From contig NC_060017.1 in the NCBI RefSeq assembly GCF_021134715.1, positions 3,782,001 to 3,846,000 of the forward strand: DNA of 64,000 nt. The letters run 5' to 3'. This document shows positions 12,078 to 24,371 of the stretch, in pieces. Under the pieces are notes generated by a model. The model saw nothing but the letters and a program-made list of their open reading frames with translations, did no database searches and was not told the DNA's origin. Each line of letters starts with the position of its first letter. The first letter of the stretch is position 1. The DNA is from Daphnia pulex (taxonomy: Eukaryota; Arthropoda; Branchiopoda; Diplostraca; Daphniidae). The position numbers were made by a program, and so were the translations under genes.

Positions 12078-15000
12078 ATGGCGTCGTTAATTTCGCAAGA
12101 AGTATGGAAAACGTGGGAATCACATGGACACGTTGAATTGTAAGACTCAACAATTGTTTTATATCACTGACACTACATTCTTTGACTTCAACAATAGTAA
12201 TAATATGACATAACTAATTTACTCTTTTTATCTGGTAATCTTTTAGTGTGAAACTGCTGGAAAGCTGGATTGGCACCGATAACAATAGTCAACATATTCC
12301 TTCAATTGGGAGTAAAGGTTTGTTGTTATTACATTACATTTCCAAGTATTTTATTTATCTTATGTTTTACTGTTTTTAGATTTGTTTCGTGCTATATATG
12401 AGTTCTTGTGGCAAGCCATCAAAGGTGGAATAAAAAGAGAACTAGTTTTATCAACCATTGGAGATATTCTGGTATAGATTTTGATCTTAACACTTTTTAT
12501 TTGTGATTTTGTCAATTAAATATTTGTAAGTAGGTTTTGCATGGTGATCTAGCATCGTTGACACTAGATGTTCTCAATGTTATTGACCATGAAACGTTGG
12601 TTAATGAGAATAATGATGAACGTCAAAAGTTGTGCAGCATGCTAAAAGAACTGGAAAACTGGCTAAGTGATTCAATGATTAAGGAACGCTTAGAGATTGA
12701 CACATTACAAGATTGCAGTTTACTGAAGACAAAGAAGATATTTTACTCCCGTTTCATCAAAGTAAAGACAAAATTATTTTACAAGCAGCAGAAGTTTAAT
12801 CTTTTACGGGAGGAGAATGAAGGCTATGCAAAACTAATAACTGAACTCAATCAAGAGATTGATGACACCATCACTCCACTCTACATTTTACAAGTAAACA
12901 TTTGATTAATATTATTCTCTGACCATGTACCAATATTCCCCTCACTTACACAGGTTGTACAGTCTTTAATTGGTTGCTTCAACTTGGATCCGAATCGGGT
13001 GTTAGATGTGATTATGGAATCATTTGAATGTCGGCCGCAGCTTCACAGTCGTCTTTTTGTTCCACTGATTCGCTCGTACATGTCAGATTCGTTGACTTTG
13101 TGTGAAGTCTTAGGGTTCAAGTTTACTTCATTCGACCCGTCTTCTACACCAAACTCTCTTTTCGTCATCACTGCTCTTTTATTGCAGCATGGAGTCATTC
13201 ATCTTGAAGATATTTATCGTTGGCTTACGCCTAAAGATAGCGAAATCGACGAATCCGCCGCTAAAGAATTAGCAGACGCAAAAGAGTATGCTCGTCGAAT
13301 GAATATCATCGCTGTTCCAAAAGAAGACGACAAAATTGAAGAATTGATTGAAGAAAGGGCACCTTATAATCAGAAATTTGGACTGTGTGAAGCTCTTCTT
13401 TCAGTGGGAGCTTGGGAACAAGCGTCTACTCTTCTTAAACGTCACCCAGAGTTTTTCGTCACATCTTATCGACCCATCTCGAGCAGTATCTGCAAACTGG
13501 TCGACTACGTAATTGAACCGGTGTATCGCACTCGATGCTGCATATCTCCAAAACTTTCGGGCAAACCAGTTTTATCTGTCGGTGTATGGAACTTCCCCAA
13601 GACAGCCAAGGAAATGAAGGAGTTGAGAGAAACTGCTTTCCCCATGCTACTCTCTTTGGGACCCCATTTGTATAACGATCCTGTCCTCCTGCACAAGTTA
13701 ATCCGTTTGTGCAATACTGCGTTAGATGATTGTGGCTTGAACAGTTCAAAGAAATTTCCGCAAGACCTGGATTCGCTGTACTTTGACGTTCTTACACTGT
13801 TTGATGTTGTAATATTGCCATCACTCGCCCTCATGGAATCGAATTGCTGTGTAGCAGAAGAAATCTGGAATGTTTTGAAGAAATTGCCTTATGAGCACCG
13901 TTATCGTCTGTATGGCCTGTGGAAGAACGACACGTTTCAGAGCCATTCTTTGCTGATCCGCCGCAAAGTAGACTGCGTTAAACGCATCAAGTACATCATG
14001 AAGCGTGTGAGCAAGGATAACGTCAAGCCCACGGGTCGAGTGCTTGGCAAGCTTAGTCACAGCTGCCCTGGCTTTCTTTTTGACTACATTTTGTCCCAAA
14101 TTCAAATCTACGACAACCTGATTGGCCCTGTTGTGGATTCACTCAAGTACCTCACAAACCTATCGTATGATGTTCTTGGTTATTGCGTTTTGGAAGCACT
14201 TTCGAACCCAGACAAGGAGCGCACCAACCATGATGGAACTACCATCTCTATGTGGCTGACGGCTCTTTCCGCCTTTTGTGGAGCCATTTACAAGAAATAC
14301 AACATAGATTTGACTGGACTTCTCCAATACGTTGCCAATCAACTAAAGGCGCAAAAGAGCCTAGATCTTCTTATTCTTCAGGTACTTATATTGATTTAAT
14401 ATAATAAATATCTTTTAAAAACAACTTAATGTTTAACTATTGCACATTCAGGAAATGGTGCATAAAATGGGGGGCATCGAAGCGTCCGAGGAAATGACAA
14501 AGGAACACATGGAAGCAATGCAAGGCGGTGAACTGTTAAGAGCTGAAGCTGCTCATTTTGGACAGGTTCGGGTTACCAAGAAAGCTGCCCAGCGTTTAAA
14601 GGAAACATTGCTCGAATCCAATTTGGCCATTCCCCTCTGTCTTCTTATCGCACAGCAGCGCAATTGCGTTGTTTATCGAGAAACAGAGAATAATCATCTA
14701 AAGGTATTTCTTTTTACAAATATTTTACATTTAAAAAATACATAGCATTACATCTTTTTTATTTGATTTTTCTTCATGTAGTTGGTTGGTAAACTATACG
14801 ACCAATGTCAAGATACGCTCGTTCAGCTTGGAACATTCTTGGCTTTGAATATGAGTGTCGACGACTATGTTAGACGCCTTCCACAATTAGGATCATTGCT
14901 CTCCGACTACCACATCCATGCTGATGTCGCATTTTTTCTGGCGCGACCAATGTTTGCTCATTCGATCAATTCCAAATACGATGAATTGCGGCGTGCTGAA

Positions 15001-17460
15001 AAGAATTCAAAGAATTTACTTCCGGCCCAGAAGACTCAAAAGTATTTAGAGGTAAGTCGCTTGTCTTGAATATGTTTGTCTTACTTGAAATGATTCCCAA
15101 AATTGAATTTATTAGGCTGTACGATTGGTCATGACTCCCATTTGTGAATCGGTTCGTCCTTTGTGCGCGGCCAGAGTTTGGGAAGATCTATCTCCTCAAT
15201 TTTTTGCCACTTTTTGGTCGCTGACGGTCTACGATTTGTCAGTACCAAATGCTGCGTACGAACGTGAAGTGCAACGCCTGAAGGTAGCCATTCAACAGAC
15301 AAATGAAAATCGTGATCTGCCAGCCAGTAAACGGAAGAAAGAGTTGGATCGCTGTACGGCTTTGATGGACAAACTTCTGGAAGAAGAAAAGAAACAGAAA
15401 GATCACAATGAACGTATCATGGCGAGATTAACACAAGAAAAAGACAGCTGGTTTCTCTGTCGATCGGCTAAATTAGCAAAAACGGAGACGATCACCCAGT
15501 TTCTTCAACTCTGCCTTTTTCCTCGATGCGTTTTCACCGCGACAGATGCCTTATTTTGCGCTCGCTTTGTACAGGTACGTGCGTCTAAGTTGCTCATCAT
15601 GAATATTTTCTCTGGCTAACTTGTTATTTTTGGGTTGTTGTTTGTTTTTAGCTTATGCACAATTTGAAAACACCAAACTTTTCAACGCTGATTTGCTACG
15701 ATCGCATCTTTTGTGATATAACATACACTGTGACTTCTTGTACGGAAAACGAGGCAAATCGTTATGGTCGCTTTTTGTGTGCCATGCTTGAAACTGTAAT
15801 GCATTGGCACTCAAGCAAGAAAATATTTGACGAAGAGTGTGCCAATTATCCTGGATTCGTTACCAAATTTCGCGTCGGCAACCAGCCTTCGGAAAACAAC
15901 GATCACGTTGACTTTGAAAACTATCGTCATGTTGTTCACAAGTGGCACCACAAGATTGCCAAAGCGCTAGTTGTATGTCTTGAATCAAAAGACTATGTCC
16001 AGATTCGAAATGCACTGATCGTCCTAATACGCATCTTGCCATTCTTCCCCGTTATCACGCCTCTTGTCGGGGTAATTATTTGTTATTTCTTTGTTGAAAC
16101 AAATTAATTTTTTTTTTTTAATTTTATTTGTTATACATTCTAACAGGTGATTGATCGAAATGTCGAAGTAGTACGCAGTGAGCAACGAGACAAGCGACAG
16201 GATTTATCAGCGATGGCTATTTCATATAGTGGTCAATTAAAGAACAAAAAAACGTCAATTCCAGAATATGAATTCCATCTGGTGACGAGGAAACCTGTAA
16301 GAAAGAACATTGTCTTCATTGTTTCATCGATAAAACATGGATGTTTATTTTAATTTGTTTAGGTAACTAAAACAACTCCTCAAAGTACCAATCCACTTTC
16401 TGTGGCAGCAAATCCTGGTGCTCAACCTGAGAATGGAATTGTTAAGCATGAAGGAGTAAATGGTAAAATTCCAAAAATTTCTCCTGAATATTGCTTCACC
16501 TTAACTAAATATAAATATTATTAGGGGTGGAAAAAGCTTCAACAAATTTGCATGATACTCCTACCTCTACTCCAAGCGAATCTCAGTCGAGCACTCCAGT
16601 CGCTGCTGGCCTCAAGGAGATTAAAAAAGAAAAAGAAATAAGGTAATTTTCTAACCAGCTTTAGAATCACGGCACTTTTAACAGTTTTATTATTTTGGCA
16701 GGGAGACAAAGGATAAAGTAAAGGAAGAGAGAATAAAAGGAGAGAAAGATCGGCACAAAGAATCGATTGAAAAACGAGAAGAAATTCCTGACCGTACGAG
16801 AGAGAAGAGGATAAAAGAACGGAAAGAAGATAGAGAAGATAGGCCTCATTCGGGCAAGGTAAGAAAACACGATAACTCCAAAATTACATGGTTATTAAAT
16901 GTAACTGAATTATGTAATCAGCTTGACCGTGAGGATGAATGGATGGAGCGTGACAGAGAAGATCGCAAGGAACGACGTAATATCCAAGAAACCGAGGAGG
17001 AACGTCGTGAAAGGAAAGGCGAGCGTAAAAGGGTAGACAAAGTTGTTACATTTCTTCATATTTGTTGCTTTTCAATTCTGAAGCTCTTGCTTGTTTGTTG
17101 AAGGATCGGGTGCTGGAGGATGTTTTGATGGATGTCAAACGTCGAAAGGAGGACGAACGAGAAAAAGGTAACTTTTCTTATGAAAAAACTACAGTGAACT
17201 GTTACCATTTTCTTAGTTAATTTAACAGTAAGATCCCCAAGGCATGGAAACGGAAGTCCCTCTGATGGAAACGCTGATAGACGAGGACACAACAGAGTAT
17301 TATGATCAACAATTTTTTTTTAAATCTTTCTCTTAAATATTACCTTTTTTTTCCTTTTGTATAGGAATCACCTCTTTCACGAGAAGCATCGGATCGTTCA
17401 TTTGACCGCGCAGATAGAACAGAACGAGCCCGACGCTCCACGGACAGCAAACGGAGATGA
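12078..17460 (+). CDS. THOC2: THO complex subunit 2 (mRNA export, TREX)
   Basis: Seventeen exons: 12078-12139, 12247-12317, 12380-12471, 12534-12893, 12954-14381, 14452-14703, 14782-15051, 15116-15574, 15652-16071, 16147-16296, 16363-16462, 16525-16642, 16702-16858, 16922-17032, 17104-17167, 17229-17296, 17365-17460. They join in frame to 1425 residues (human THOC2 is about 1590). Diagnostic conserved stretches are [67 protein letters not shown] and [14 protein letters not shown]. Residues after ~1188 are a highly charged Arg/Glu/Asp/Lys-rich tail with Ser-Arg-like ends, as in animal THOC2. The protein is the large scaffold of the nuclear THO complex, which couples transcription and splicing to mRNA export and limits R-loops. 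Introns are mostly 60-110 bp. It is a complete housekeeping gene with no sign of decay. Confidence 0.97.
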
Positions 17461-17956
17461 AAAACGAGAGTTTAAAAGGAATTGATGCGTCTGCTCATTT
17501 TTCTCATTGAAATTTATTTTTAGTGAAAGAAATTTTTCCAGTCATATTCACTCCTTATGGTTTACTTCAGGCCTAGACAATAAAATTAATTTCATCGTAT
17601 TTGTTTCACCATAGAATTCTCCTAGTTTGAATACTACTTTTAAGGGTATCATTAAAAGTACACAAAACAACGAAGAAAGAAAACGGAGCTTTATTTTCTC
17701 TTTAAATTAATAACTTGCGGTCAGTAACTAAACAGTTAGATCATAGGTCTGACCTGCGCAACAAGTTCTGCAGTTTTTAGCAGTGTTGGGCTACCGCGAT
17801 ATTATTACAAAAACAAAAATAGTACCATATCGCAGTTTCTCGTAAGGATTCTGTTTAGGTTTCGGAGAGTAGTTTTGTTTTTAACCACGCTTTTGTTTAT
17901 CTTGTTTTCTGTTTGTCGTCTGCTTTTCAAAGTTTTCTTCATTTGAAGTTTTGTAC
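17461..17956. other. Intergenic: THOC2 3' UTR and upstream region of the 145-aa gene
   Basis: This contains the THOC2 poly(A) signal. From 17780 there is a hAT-like terminal motif (CAGTGTTGGGC) followed by a TACCGCGATATTATTA-type stretch, then T-rich sequence leading to the ATG at 17957. No TATA box stands out. Confidence 0.5.
17579..17584 (+). terminator. Poly(A) signal of THOC2
   Basis: Plus-strand AATAAA lies 119 nt after the TGA at 17458-17460, in AT-rich 3' sequence. Confidence 0.7.
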
Positions 17957-20809
17957 ATGATCAAAAGCGTGCTCGAAAGGATGAAAGCAGCTGTTATAAC
18001 ATCTGTTAGTGTTGTCTTTCTGGTAAATTACTTCTAAAAATTACTTTACTGACTACTTGGCAGTGAAATTTTGTTTTTTCATATCACTAAAACAAGAAAC
18101 CCAATATTACAGCCCTGTGGTGAGTGGTGACTAATGCAGAGTCTATTTCCAACCAATTTCCCGGCCGGTCGTTGAAGTCATCATTCATTCTTCAAAATAT
18201 CCAGGTGAATACACAACAGCATACTAATGATTCCGCTTGCAGTCAATTCTACATAGCCCACTAAATAACCAAGACAAGTTTTTTCGGAAACTTTAATACT
18301 TAATAGGCAGTTAGACACACTGAATCCAGCTTTGCAATGAATTACTACTCAGTAATCAACTTCATAATAAGATGTTAAAATACTTTTGGCCTAAATATCA
18401 ATAATTATTAGTGGGGGAAACAGCTCATATTTCACAATTGCGAAACCCGATTCATTTTATCAATACTCAATAGGCAGGTTTCTTCCGGTTTCTTCTTTAC
18501 TTCCGATTTCTAATTTGGTGGTTCCGAATTCTAATTCACCCTAATCGGTGAGCGTGAGGTATCAGAATGATATGCTTGAATGATATGCCAGAATAATGTG
18601 CTTTATTAGCAACTTCCGGTTGCTAAATGAGTCAGTAAATATTCATTGGACGCACGAAAGAACCATATATTCGTGATCCTCGACTTTGCGCTATCATTCT
18701 TCAGCCAACTCATATTTTGCTACGGTCAGGTGCGCTGCAGTCTGACGTTGCGCTATCTTAGGTGTAGTAATGGGCCTCTTGGAAGTAAGGTAGTAAAGAA
18801 CTCCTAGTAAAGGAGTAATATTTAAGGACATTTAAAATATTTAAAACTCAATGGAGTTCTACTTTCGGGCATGAAATATTTTTAAAATCGTTGGAGTTCT
18901 AATCTATTGTCGGACAGAAAAATAATTAAAAAAAAAATTGGAATTCTATTGTCAGGCACTGGAGTTCTATTGTCGGGCATTTTTGACAATATTTAAAAAA
19001 AAAGGAGTTTTTGTGTCTTTGGAGTTCTACCGTCGCTGGAGTTCTGCTGTCGCATACAAAAAAATGTTTTTTTGTTATTTAAAATATTGGGGTACTATTG
19101 TCGGTGGAGTTCTTCTGTCTTTGGAGTTTTACTGTCAACAACCCCAATAGGATAGCGCAACGTTAGACTACAGAGCCTAGCGGCCTGACGTAAGTTCAGC
19201 ATAGTCATAAAGAGAGGCTCAGTGGTAGGATTAGATTTAAGATTAGAGATTCAGGTATGAGTTAGTCCAACGTTAAACGCTCCAGCAATATGTTATGTAG
19301 GGATAATAGATAGCGCAACGTCAGATTGCAGTTTCGACCGTCGCGCCACGACATATTTCGTGGCAATAGATTTAATCTCAATAGATTTAATCTTTTTCAT
19401 CTTACCATCATTTGTGATTGACTTGACATTTGTCATTGCCTTGTGTTATGCCACAATGAATAGAAACACATTCTGGATAACTGGGAGGTTTACCTTACGA
19501 ACTGAGTGTTTTTCCTTTTAGAAATCCACTGTCCAAGCACTGTTGCCCGGGTTACTTACAGATGCCATAGAAAAGGCACATGAACGAATATCACGCCTTA
19601 ATTCTCCTCATTGTAGAAGTTATCATCTTGGGGATTTCGTCTGTTGTGATGCTGCGTGGTGGTTTTATGGTGAAATTTGGCAGGGAGAATGTTACGTGAG
19701 TATCAAAGTTATTTGTTAACTTTGTTTGTTAGTTCTTTCAATTGAGTGTCACCGAACTACAGCGAACATTGTTTTCATATTTGTTACTTTAATTGTTTCT
19801 TCTTTCTGACGCTAGACGACATTGATAATTTTTTACCTGTCAGAATCAGTTAAGTTATACGTTTACTTTGCACATCTCTGAAGAAATTTCTCTCGTGTGC
19901 CCTGACACCCAGGATACGAATTACATGTAATCTAAAATTGAGCGAAGATGGTGGACGAGAGTAGCAACCCAGAAGCTGCTCACCTCTAGAAGGCGTTGAG
20001 CGAAAATTAAATCAAAGTAAATTGCAGTTGGTTCCGTGTCCTCCACTGCCAAATCAGTCGCTCTGCTCAGAGCCTGATTGAAGTGATTGACGAATTTGGT
20101 AAATTGGTCCACCCATGAAATTGTGAAGTTCCTTTGATGGATTTAGTCTTAATAATTTAAAAAAAAATTGTTAGTGTTGTTGGCTGAGAGTCTGAGACAC
20201 TGAAGATGACATCTGGTGGCCAGGTTTGTCTTCAGTTGTTGGGCGTAGGCTAGCCCTTTAGCCCCTAGTCCCCTACGGCCTACCTTCTTGGTTCCTTGTT
20301 TAGTTGAATCAGGGCTTCTGAGAGAAAGAGTCGCCATTTTTATTTGTTTGGGGTTTTGATGTAGCTTATTAATTAGCTTGATTGCTACTTGTTAGGCATT
20401 TTTCAGAATTTGTGATGGGTCTTAGTTGGTTCGGTTTGGCGGTTCGTGAGCTTGCTATTATTCTTGGTATAATTGATTCGATTAAATTCTATTCATGTGC
20501 AATGAAAGTGGCCTGAAAGTGTTTAATTTCATTTTTTATTTGTAGACGAATTTCGATGCTGAAAGACTTGGAAACCATGCTGTCCACCACGTCGAGAAGT
20601 TGAGTAACATTCTGTGTGTTCAATGGTAAAATTAACAATTAAACTGATTGAAATACATTTGAATCATAACAGTTGTAATGTTTGATTGCAGGCTCCCCTT
20701 AATAAAAGGAACTGAAGCCATCCATCTAGGGCTTCCATCCAATCATGCAGGCTGCATGGAAGTCACATTTACCTTTTGTGTGAACATCATGAACACATAC
20801 ACCATTTGA
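17957..20809 (+). CDS. Uncharacterised 145-residue protein, four exons
   Basis: Exons 17957-18022, 19522-19695, 20546-20625 and 20692-20809 have canonical splice sites (donors gtaaat, gtgagt and gtaaaa; each acceptor preceded by a T-rich tract). The phases are 0, 0 and 2 and all agree, giving ATG to TGA with 145 residues. That is unlikely by chance. The N-terminus (MIKSVLERMKAAVITSVSVV) has a short hydrophobic patch that may be a weak signal or anchor. The middle is Cys/Trp/His-rich, including YHLGDFVCCDAAWWFYGEIW. I recognise no family and assign no function. Exon 1 is the least certain, since intron 1 is 1.5 kb and contains repeats. Exons 2-4 are linked by shorter introns. The gene follows THOC2 in the same direction by 0.5 kb but is separated from it by THOC2's poly(A) signal. 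Confidence 0.6.
18721..19192. mobile_element. Short inverted-repeat element (MITE-like) in intron 1 of the 145-aa gene
   Basis: The segment 18721-18760 (contains GCAGTCTGACGTTGCGCTAT) recurs in reverse complement at ~19151-19192 (contains GATAGCGCAACGTTAGACTA). Extended similarity across ~40 bp includes a TACG-TCAGG outer part. A third partial copy, in the same orientation as the right end, lies at ~19309-19331. Together this is a non-autonomous DNA-transposon-like unit of about 470 bp with no coding capacity. No target-site duplication was established. Confidence 0.6.
18851..19137 (+). repeat. Degenerate interspersed repeat of a TGGAGTTCTATTGTCGG unit
   Basis: About ten copies of a 16-17 nt unit (consensus TGGAGTTCTAYTGTCGG) occur at variable spacing. 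They start near 18851, 18893, 18940, 18960, 19003, 19019, 19036, 19085, 19104 and 19120. Some are directly abutting and others are separated by A/T-rich spacers. All have the same orientation and fill the interior of the inverted-repeat element at 18721-19192. Confidence 0.7.
19921..20337 (-). pseudogene. Minus-strand ORF remnant inside intron 2 of the 145-aa gene
   Basis: An ATG at 20337 opens a basic frame (MATLSLRSPDSTKQGTKK...) of 62 codons. After a T-rich interruption a second frame, 20112-19921, reads as an acidic and hydrophobic sequence (VNHFNQALSRATDLAVEDTE). This resembles a fragment of a small gene or retroelement gag with a frame break, but I cannot name the family. It lies antisense within the intron between exons 2 and 3 of the host gene. 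Confidence 0.3.
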
Positions 20810-21808
20810 AGGTGACAATCTTATCCAGTTTAGATTTTACAATTAAAGTTTGATTAAGCTTTGCATTCATTGGTTAGTTTTAACATTTTGGGATTTTGTC
20901 AAGTCAACAGCCATTTCCTTCAGGGTTGTACGGATTATTTAAAGGGGGGTTTGTTGTAAGCAAGAAAGGCGGATACTGAAAGAGGTTTTGTTTATATGTT
21001 CCACTGTAGAGTATTCTTCAAAGTTTAAATGAATTTGTATTTAAATCTTAAATGAGTCATCTAGTTTCATATAAATTTCAGTTTCAATGATAGGTATAAT
21101 ATAATGTTGCCATATAATATTTGGGTTGAATATTTGAACTTTGAAGTGATATAATGTAGCATATTATTTTTGGTTTCGTACAGGATTTCCAATGATGCTG
21201 AAGATTAATTTTATTTTGGTTATAGGTTCATGTTTTCATAGCAGTGGTGTTGCTGTCCAATGTGGCGTGTTGTTGCAGCCTATGGTGGTGAAAGATATCT
21301 GCATCAAGTTGCTGTTTCTTGTGCATCCAAGGTGCTGGTTTTGTGCTACAGAAGTTACATCCAGTATTGTGTTTTATTGCTAATTGTTTCTTTGCAGTTT
21401 ACCTTTTATATATTGAGAAGGAACAAAAAAAAAGTAATACGGGGAGTTTTATGTCAAACAAATAATAAACATGTCCGCGATTGGGGAATGAGGAGGAAGT
21501 TGGGGTGGGATATTTGATTATCATTTACTAAAAGAAGTTAGGTATATTTTATTATTTTTAATGAATATGCAGGTGATAAAATCTGTTGTTAACCCATATA
21601 ACCTTCTCCACTTACACATCCATTCCTCAAACCCCATAATTTCCAACATCTAATTGTCACAATTGTTGTATAATCATATCATATATAAATAAATAAAATG
21701 TCATTGTATATAAAATGCATCAACTATATTTATTCTGGAACACGAACAAAATAAACAATTCACTAAACAGAGCGTCCGGTTCAAGACAGTTTTTTTTTGT
21801 GCGAGGCT
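20810..21808. other. 3' flank of the 145-aa gene, AT-rich
   Basis: There is no supported coding sequence. Several poly(A)-signal matches are present: AATTAAA near 20840, AATAATAAA near 21460 and a run of AATAAA near 21689. Any could end the upstream transcript. From ~21680 the sequence shows similarity to 24200-24350, marking the left edge of a duplicated repeat. Confidence 0.4.
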
Positions 21809-22308
21809 TTTTAGCAAGCAATCCGCCACCCAATTTGACAAAAAGTGATAGTTTGTTTTCACGGTAATTGCGTCAGACGGTTAAAAAATTTCTAGTTCAA
21901 CAATCTCATGTAGACATTTGCATCTAGTCTACTGGTGCAAATTGCGATTCTTTAAGCTTGATTGATTTAGGTGATGTGTTAAAAGCAATTGTGGGTAGCT
22001 AAACAATTGAACTAACTTTTTCTGAATATTTTGGTTTTAGATCACTTTGTTGTTTTAAGACTTTCTTGTGATCTATCTTCAAAATATTCTGAAAAAGCGA
22101 ATTAGTTCAATTTTTAAGCTACCCACAATTGATTTTAACACATCACCTAAATCAATCAAGCTTAAAGAATCGCAAAGTGCACCAGTAGACTAGATGCAAA
22201 TTTCTACATGAGATTGTTGAACTAGACAATTTTTAACCGCCTGACGCAATTTCCATGAAAACAAACCATCACTCTTTGTCAAATTGGGTGGCGGATTGCT
22301 TGCTAAAA
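21809..22308. mobile_element. Foldback element with ~240-bp inverted arms
   Basis: The arm 21809-~22045 (begins TTTTAGCAAGCAATCCGCCA) is matched in reverse complement by ~22065-22308 (ends TGGCGGATTGCTTGCTAAAA) at high identity. The central loop is about 20-30 bp around 22055. The arms include CTAGTCTACTGGTGCA and its complement, and TTAGGTGATGTGTTAAAA and its complement. It has no coding capacity. This is a foldback or long-arm MITE. The arms differ by only a few substitutions and a short gap, so it is fairly young or under gene conversion. RNA from either strand would form a long hairpin. Confidence 0.85.
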
Positions 22309-22317
22309 CTCACACAT

Positions 22318-22715
22318 GCAGTGTCGGCGTAGATCCAGGGAGATTACCTGGAAATGGAAGAGGATAGAAGAGTGCGAGGCAAGTTTTACTGGGGAGCGAT
22401 TAGTCATACTAGGCTTCCGGGTTAGACTCATGACCCTCTAAAAGTTTTCGTCGGATCATGCGCCTTCCAAGTCCCCGTTCGACCAGAGCCCTCCCCTCCT
22501 CCTGGTTTCACAGCGTTTGAGTGACCACTGGCGGGCGTTGGTTAGTGGTTAGTTAGGAAAACGGGGCCACAGAAAAGAAGGGAGCCTAGATATGCACTTT
22601 GAATTTATCTACATCAACATAATTTTCTTGAATTTCAGCGTTTACTCGCCAGTTTCACCATTCCAATGGGTCAGTCTATGGAATGGCGGCAACAGATTCA
22701 CCGAAAAGGAGATTT
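22318..22715 (+). repeat. tRNA-like SINE-type repeat, copy 1
   Basis: This is about 400 bp, roughly 75% similar by eye to 24372-24790. Both share CCAGGGAGATTACC, a TTAGACTCATGA segment, ATCATGCGCCTT.CAAGTCCCCGTTCGACCA, and GGCGGGCGTTGGTTAGT. The part with CTTCCAAG followed by CCCGTTCGACC resembles the anticodon loop and B box of a tRNA, and TTAGACTCATGA could be a decayed A box. This suggests a tRNA-derived SINE. The foldback at 21809-22308 sits immediately upstream, apparently inserted into the duplicated segment. Confidence 0.55.
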
Positions 22716-24371
22716 AAGTAGGATTTGATCAATAACGAGAACAATCATAATCAATAACTAGCATGATGCTATTATGAGGCGTAGAGAAACAAGTCAACAA
22801 AAAATAATGGAGAGCACTTCAAAAATATTGAATCAAATCAGCAAATCAAGAATATGCACTAATTGTTGTCTTATGCCATATCCTGTAGTTCAGTAACAAT
22901 TCAGGAAATTAATTCAGGATTAATTCAGGAAAAAGCCGAATTTCACATTCGACTGTTAGTTCTTTTGGGCGTCTAATAAGTACTAAATGAAGTACTAACT
23001 CCTTTAAAATCCGAAAGTAGGCAAGCAAATTACCAATGTCTAACAAGTGAGCTTTGTGGCTTACGGTCGGTTATCACACAAAATTATCTAACGTTAACAA
23101 CCGATAAATGTCTTTAGAATTGCGTAAAGTAAAAGTAACTGAAACAGTGAAACTACTGTTTTTTTCTGACTGACGAAAAACGATCTAAGCCATCGTCTAG
23201 CCTTGTAAACAAGAGATGTTTAAAATTTTAAACAGCAAAATGAAAAGGATCCCTGCTCTAGCTAAATCGAGACTTATACTAAAATAAGAAAAACTCATAC
23301 CAAACAAAAACAGGTAATAATAAACCTAATACTCACGCAATACTGCTACATTAGCACAGCCACAGTTCTTTCTTTTTAAGGTGTTATTCTCTGGAATTCC
23401 AAAATTCTGATCATGATCAAAAGAAGAAGTAAAAGGAATTATATAAACTTTACTGTAGGGCCTACAACTTACAGTAAAACTTACACCACGAATATGAAGA
23501 GAATTCCAGTTGGAAATTTTGCATTTGTTTCAATCATAATTCTCTTTCTTTGCAATTGAAGAACAGCCTGGATCATGCTATTTTCCATTCACAAGGATCT
23601 CACTGTTTCAAAAAATCAGACATCAAAAGAATTGATAAGTGTGAGATTGCAAGTCAAGGAAATAAAAAATACAAATTGTTAAATCAACTAAGCAGAATAC
23701 CTATAATGTTGGTTTCACACTTAATCTGCTTTACCACATTTTGCTACTTAACAAACTTTTTGAAATGTTTAATAGTTCACTTTATACTCATCGAAACGTG
23801 AAAGACAGCAACTACTAACCGTGCACTAACTATAGCAGATTAGCAGTCATTGTTGTTATTAAACTGCAGTGGCACCTGGTGGGGGATTTCATCTAGAATA
23901 AATCCTAAAAACAGGATGCATCTAGAATTTGAAAAAAATAAGTTGATGGTAGGGCTATAAACATAAAAAAACTGGGTCGAGATAAACCTACATGACATGC
24001 AAAGCTCAATTTCATACTTGAAATCACGAAATAAAGGCAACCAGTAAAAGGAAGTCCATCATAGAATGTACACCTAGGAAAAAATCAGATTGTAAATTCG
24101 TAGAAAAATCTAAAGATGCAGCATGCAAAAGTCACTTATGAAGTCTAACTTTCCCGTGCGGTCGCAATCGAGCGGACTAAGTTCAATAAACAAATGAATG
24201 AATTATAAAATGTATGGTTAAAATCAATGAATGAAAATAAACTATATAAATTATTTATAGTTATTTCTTCGTACGTTTTTCATTACATTTAACAGAAATA
24301 GCAAAATTTATGTAGAATTGTTTATTAAACTGACCGCCCGGTTCAATACACAGCCAATCAAAGCGGGGGGA
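22716..24371. other. AT-rich non-coding stretch between repeat copies
   Basis: No supported gene on either strand. It includes three direct copies of ATTCAGGA in 22901-22930 and a T-rich or A-rich background. The longest frame (23550-23801) has no splice support or recognisable protein. Confidence 0.5.
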
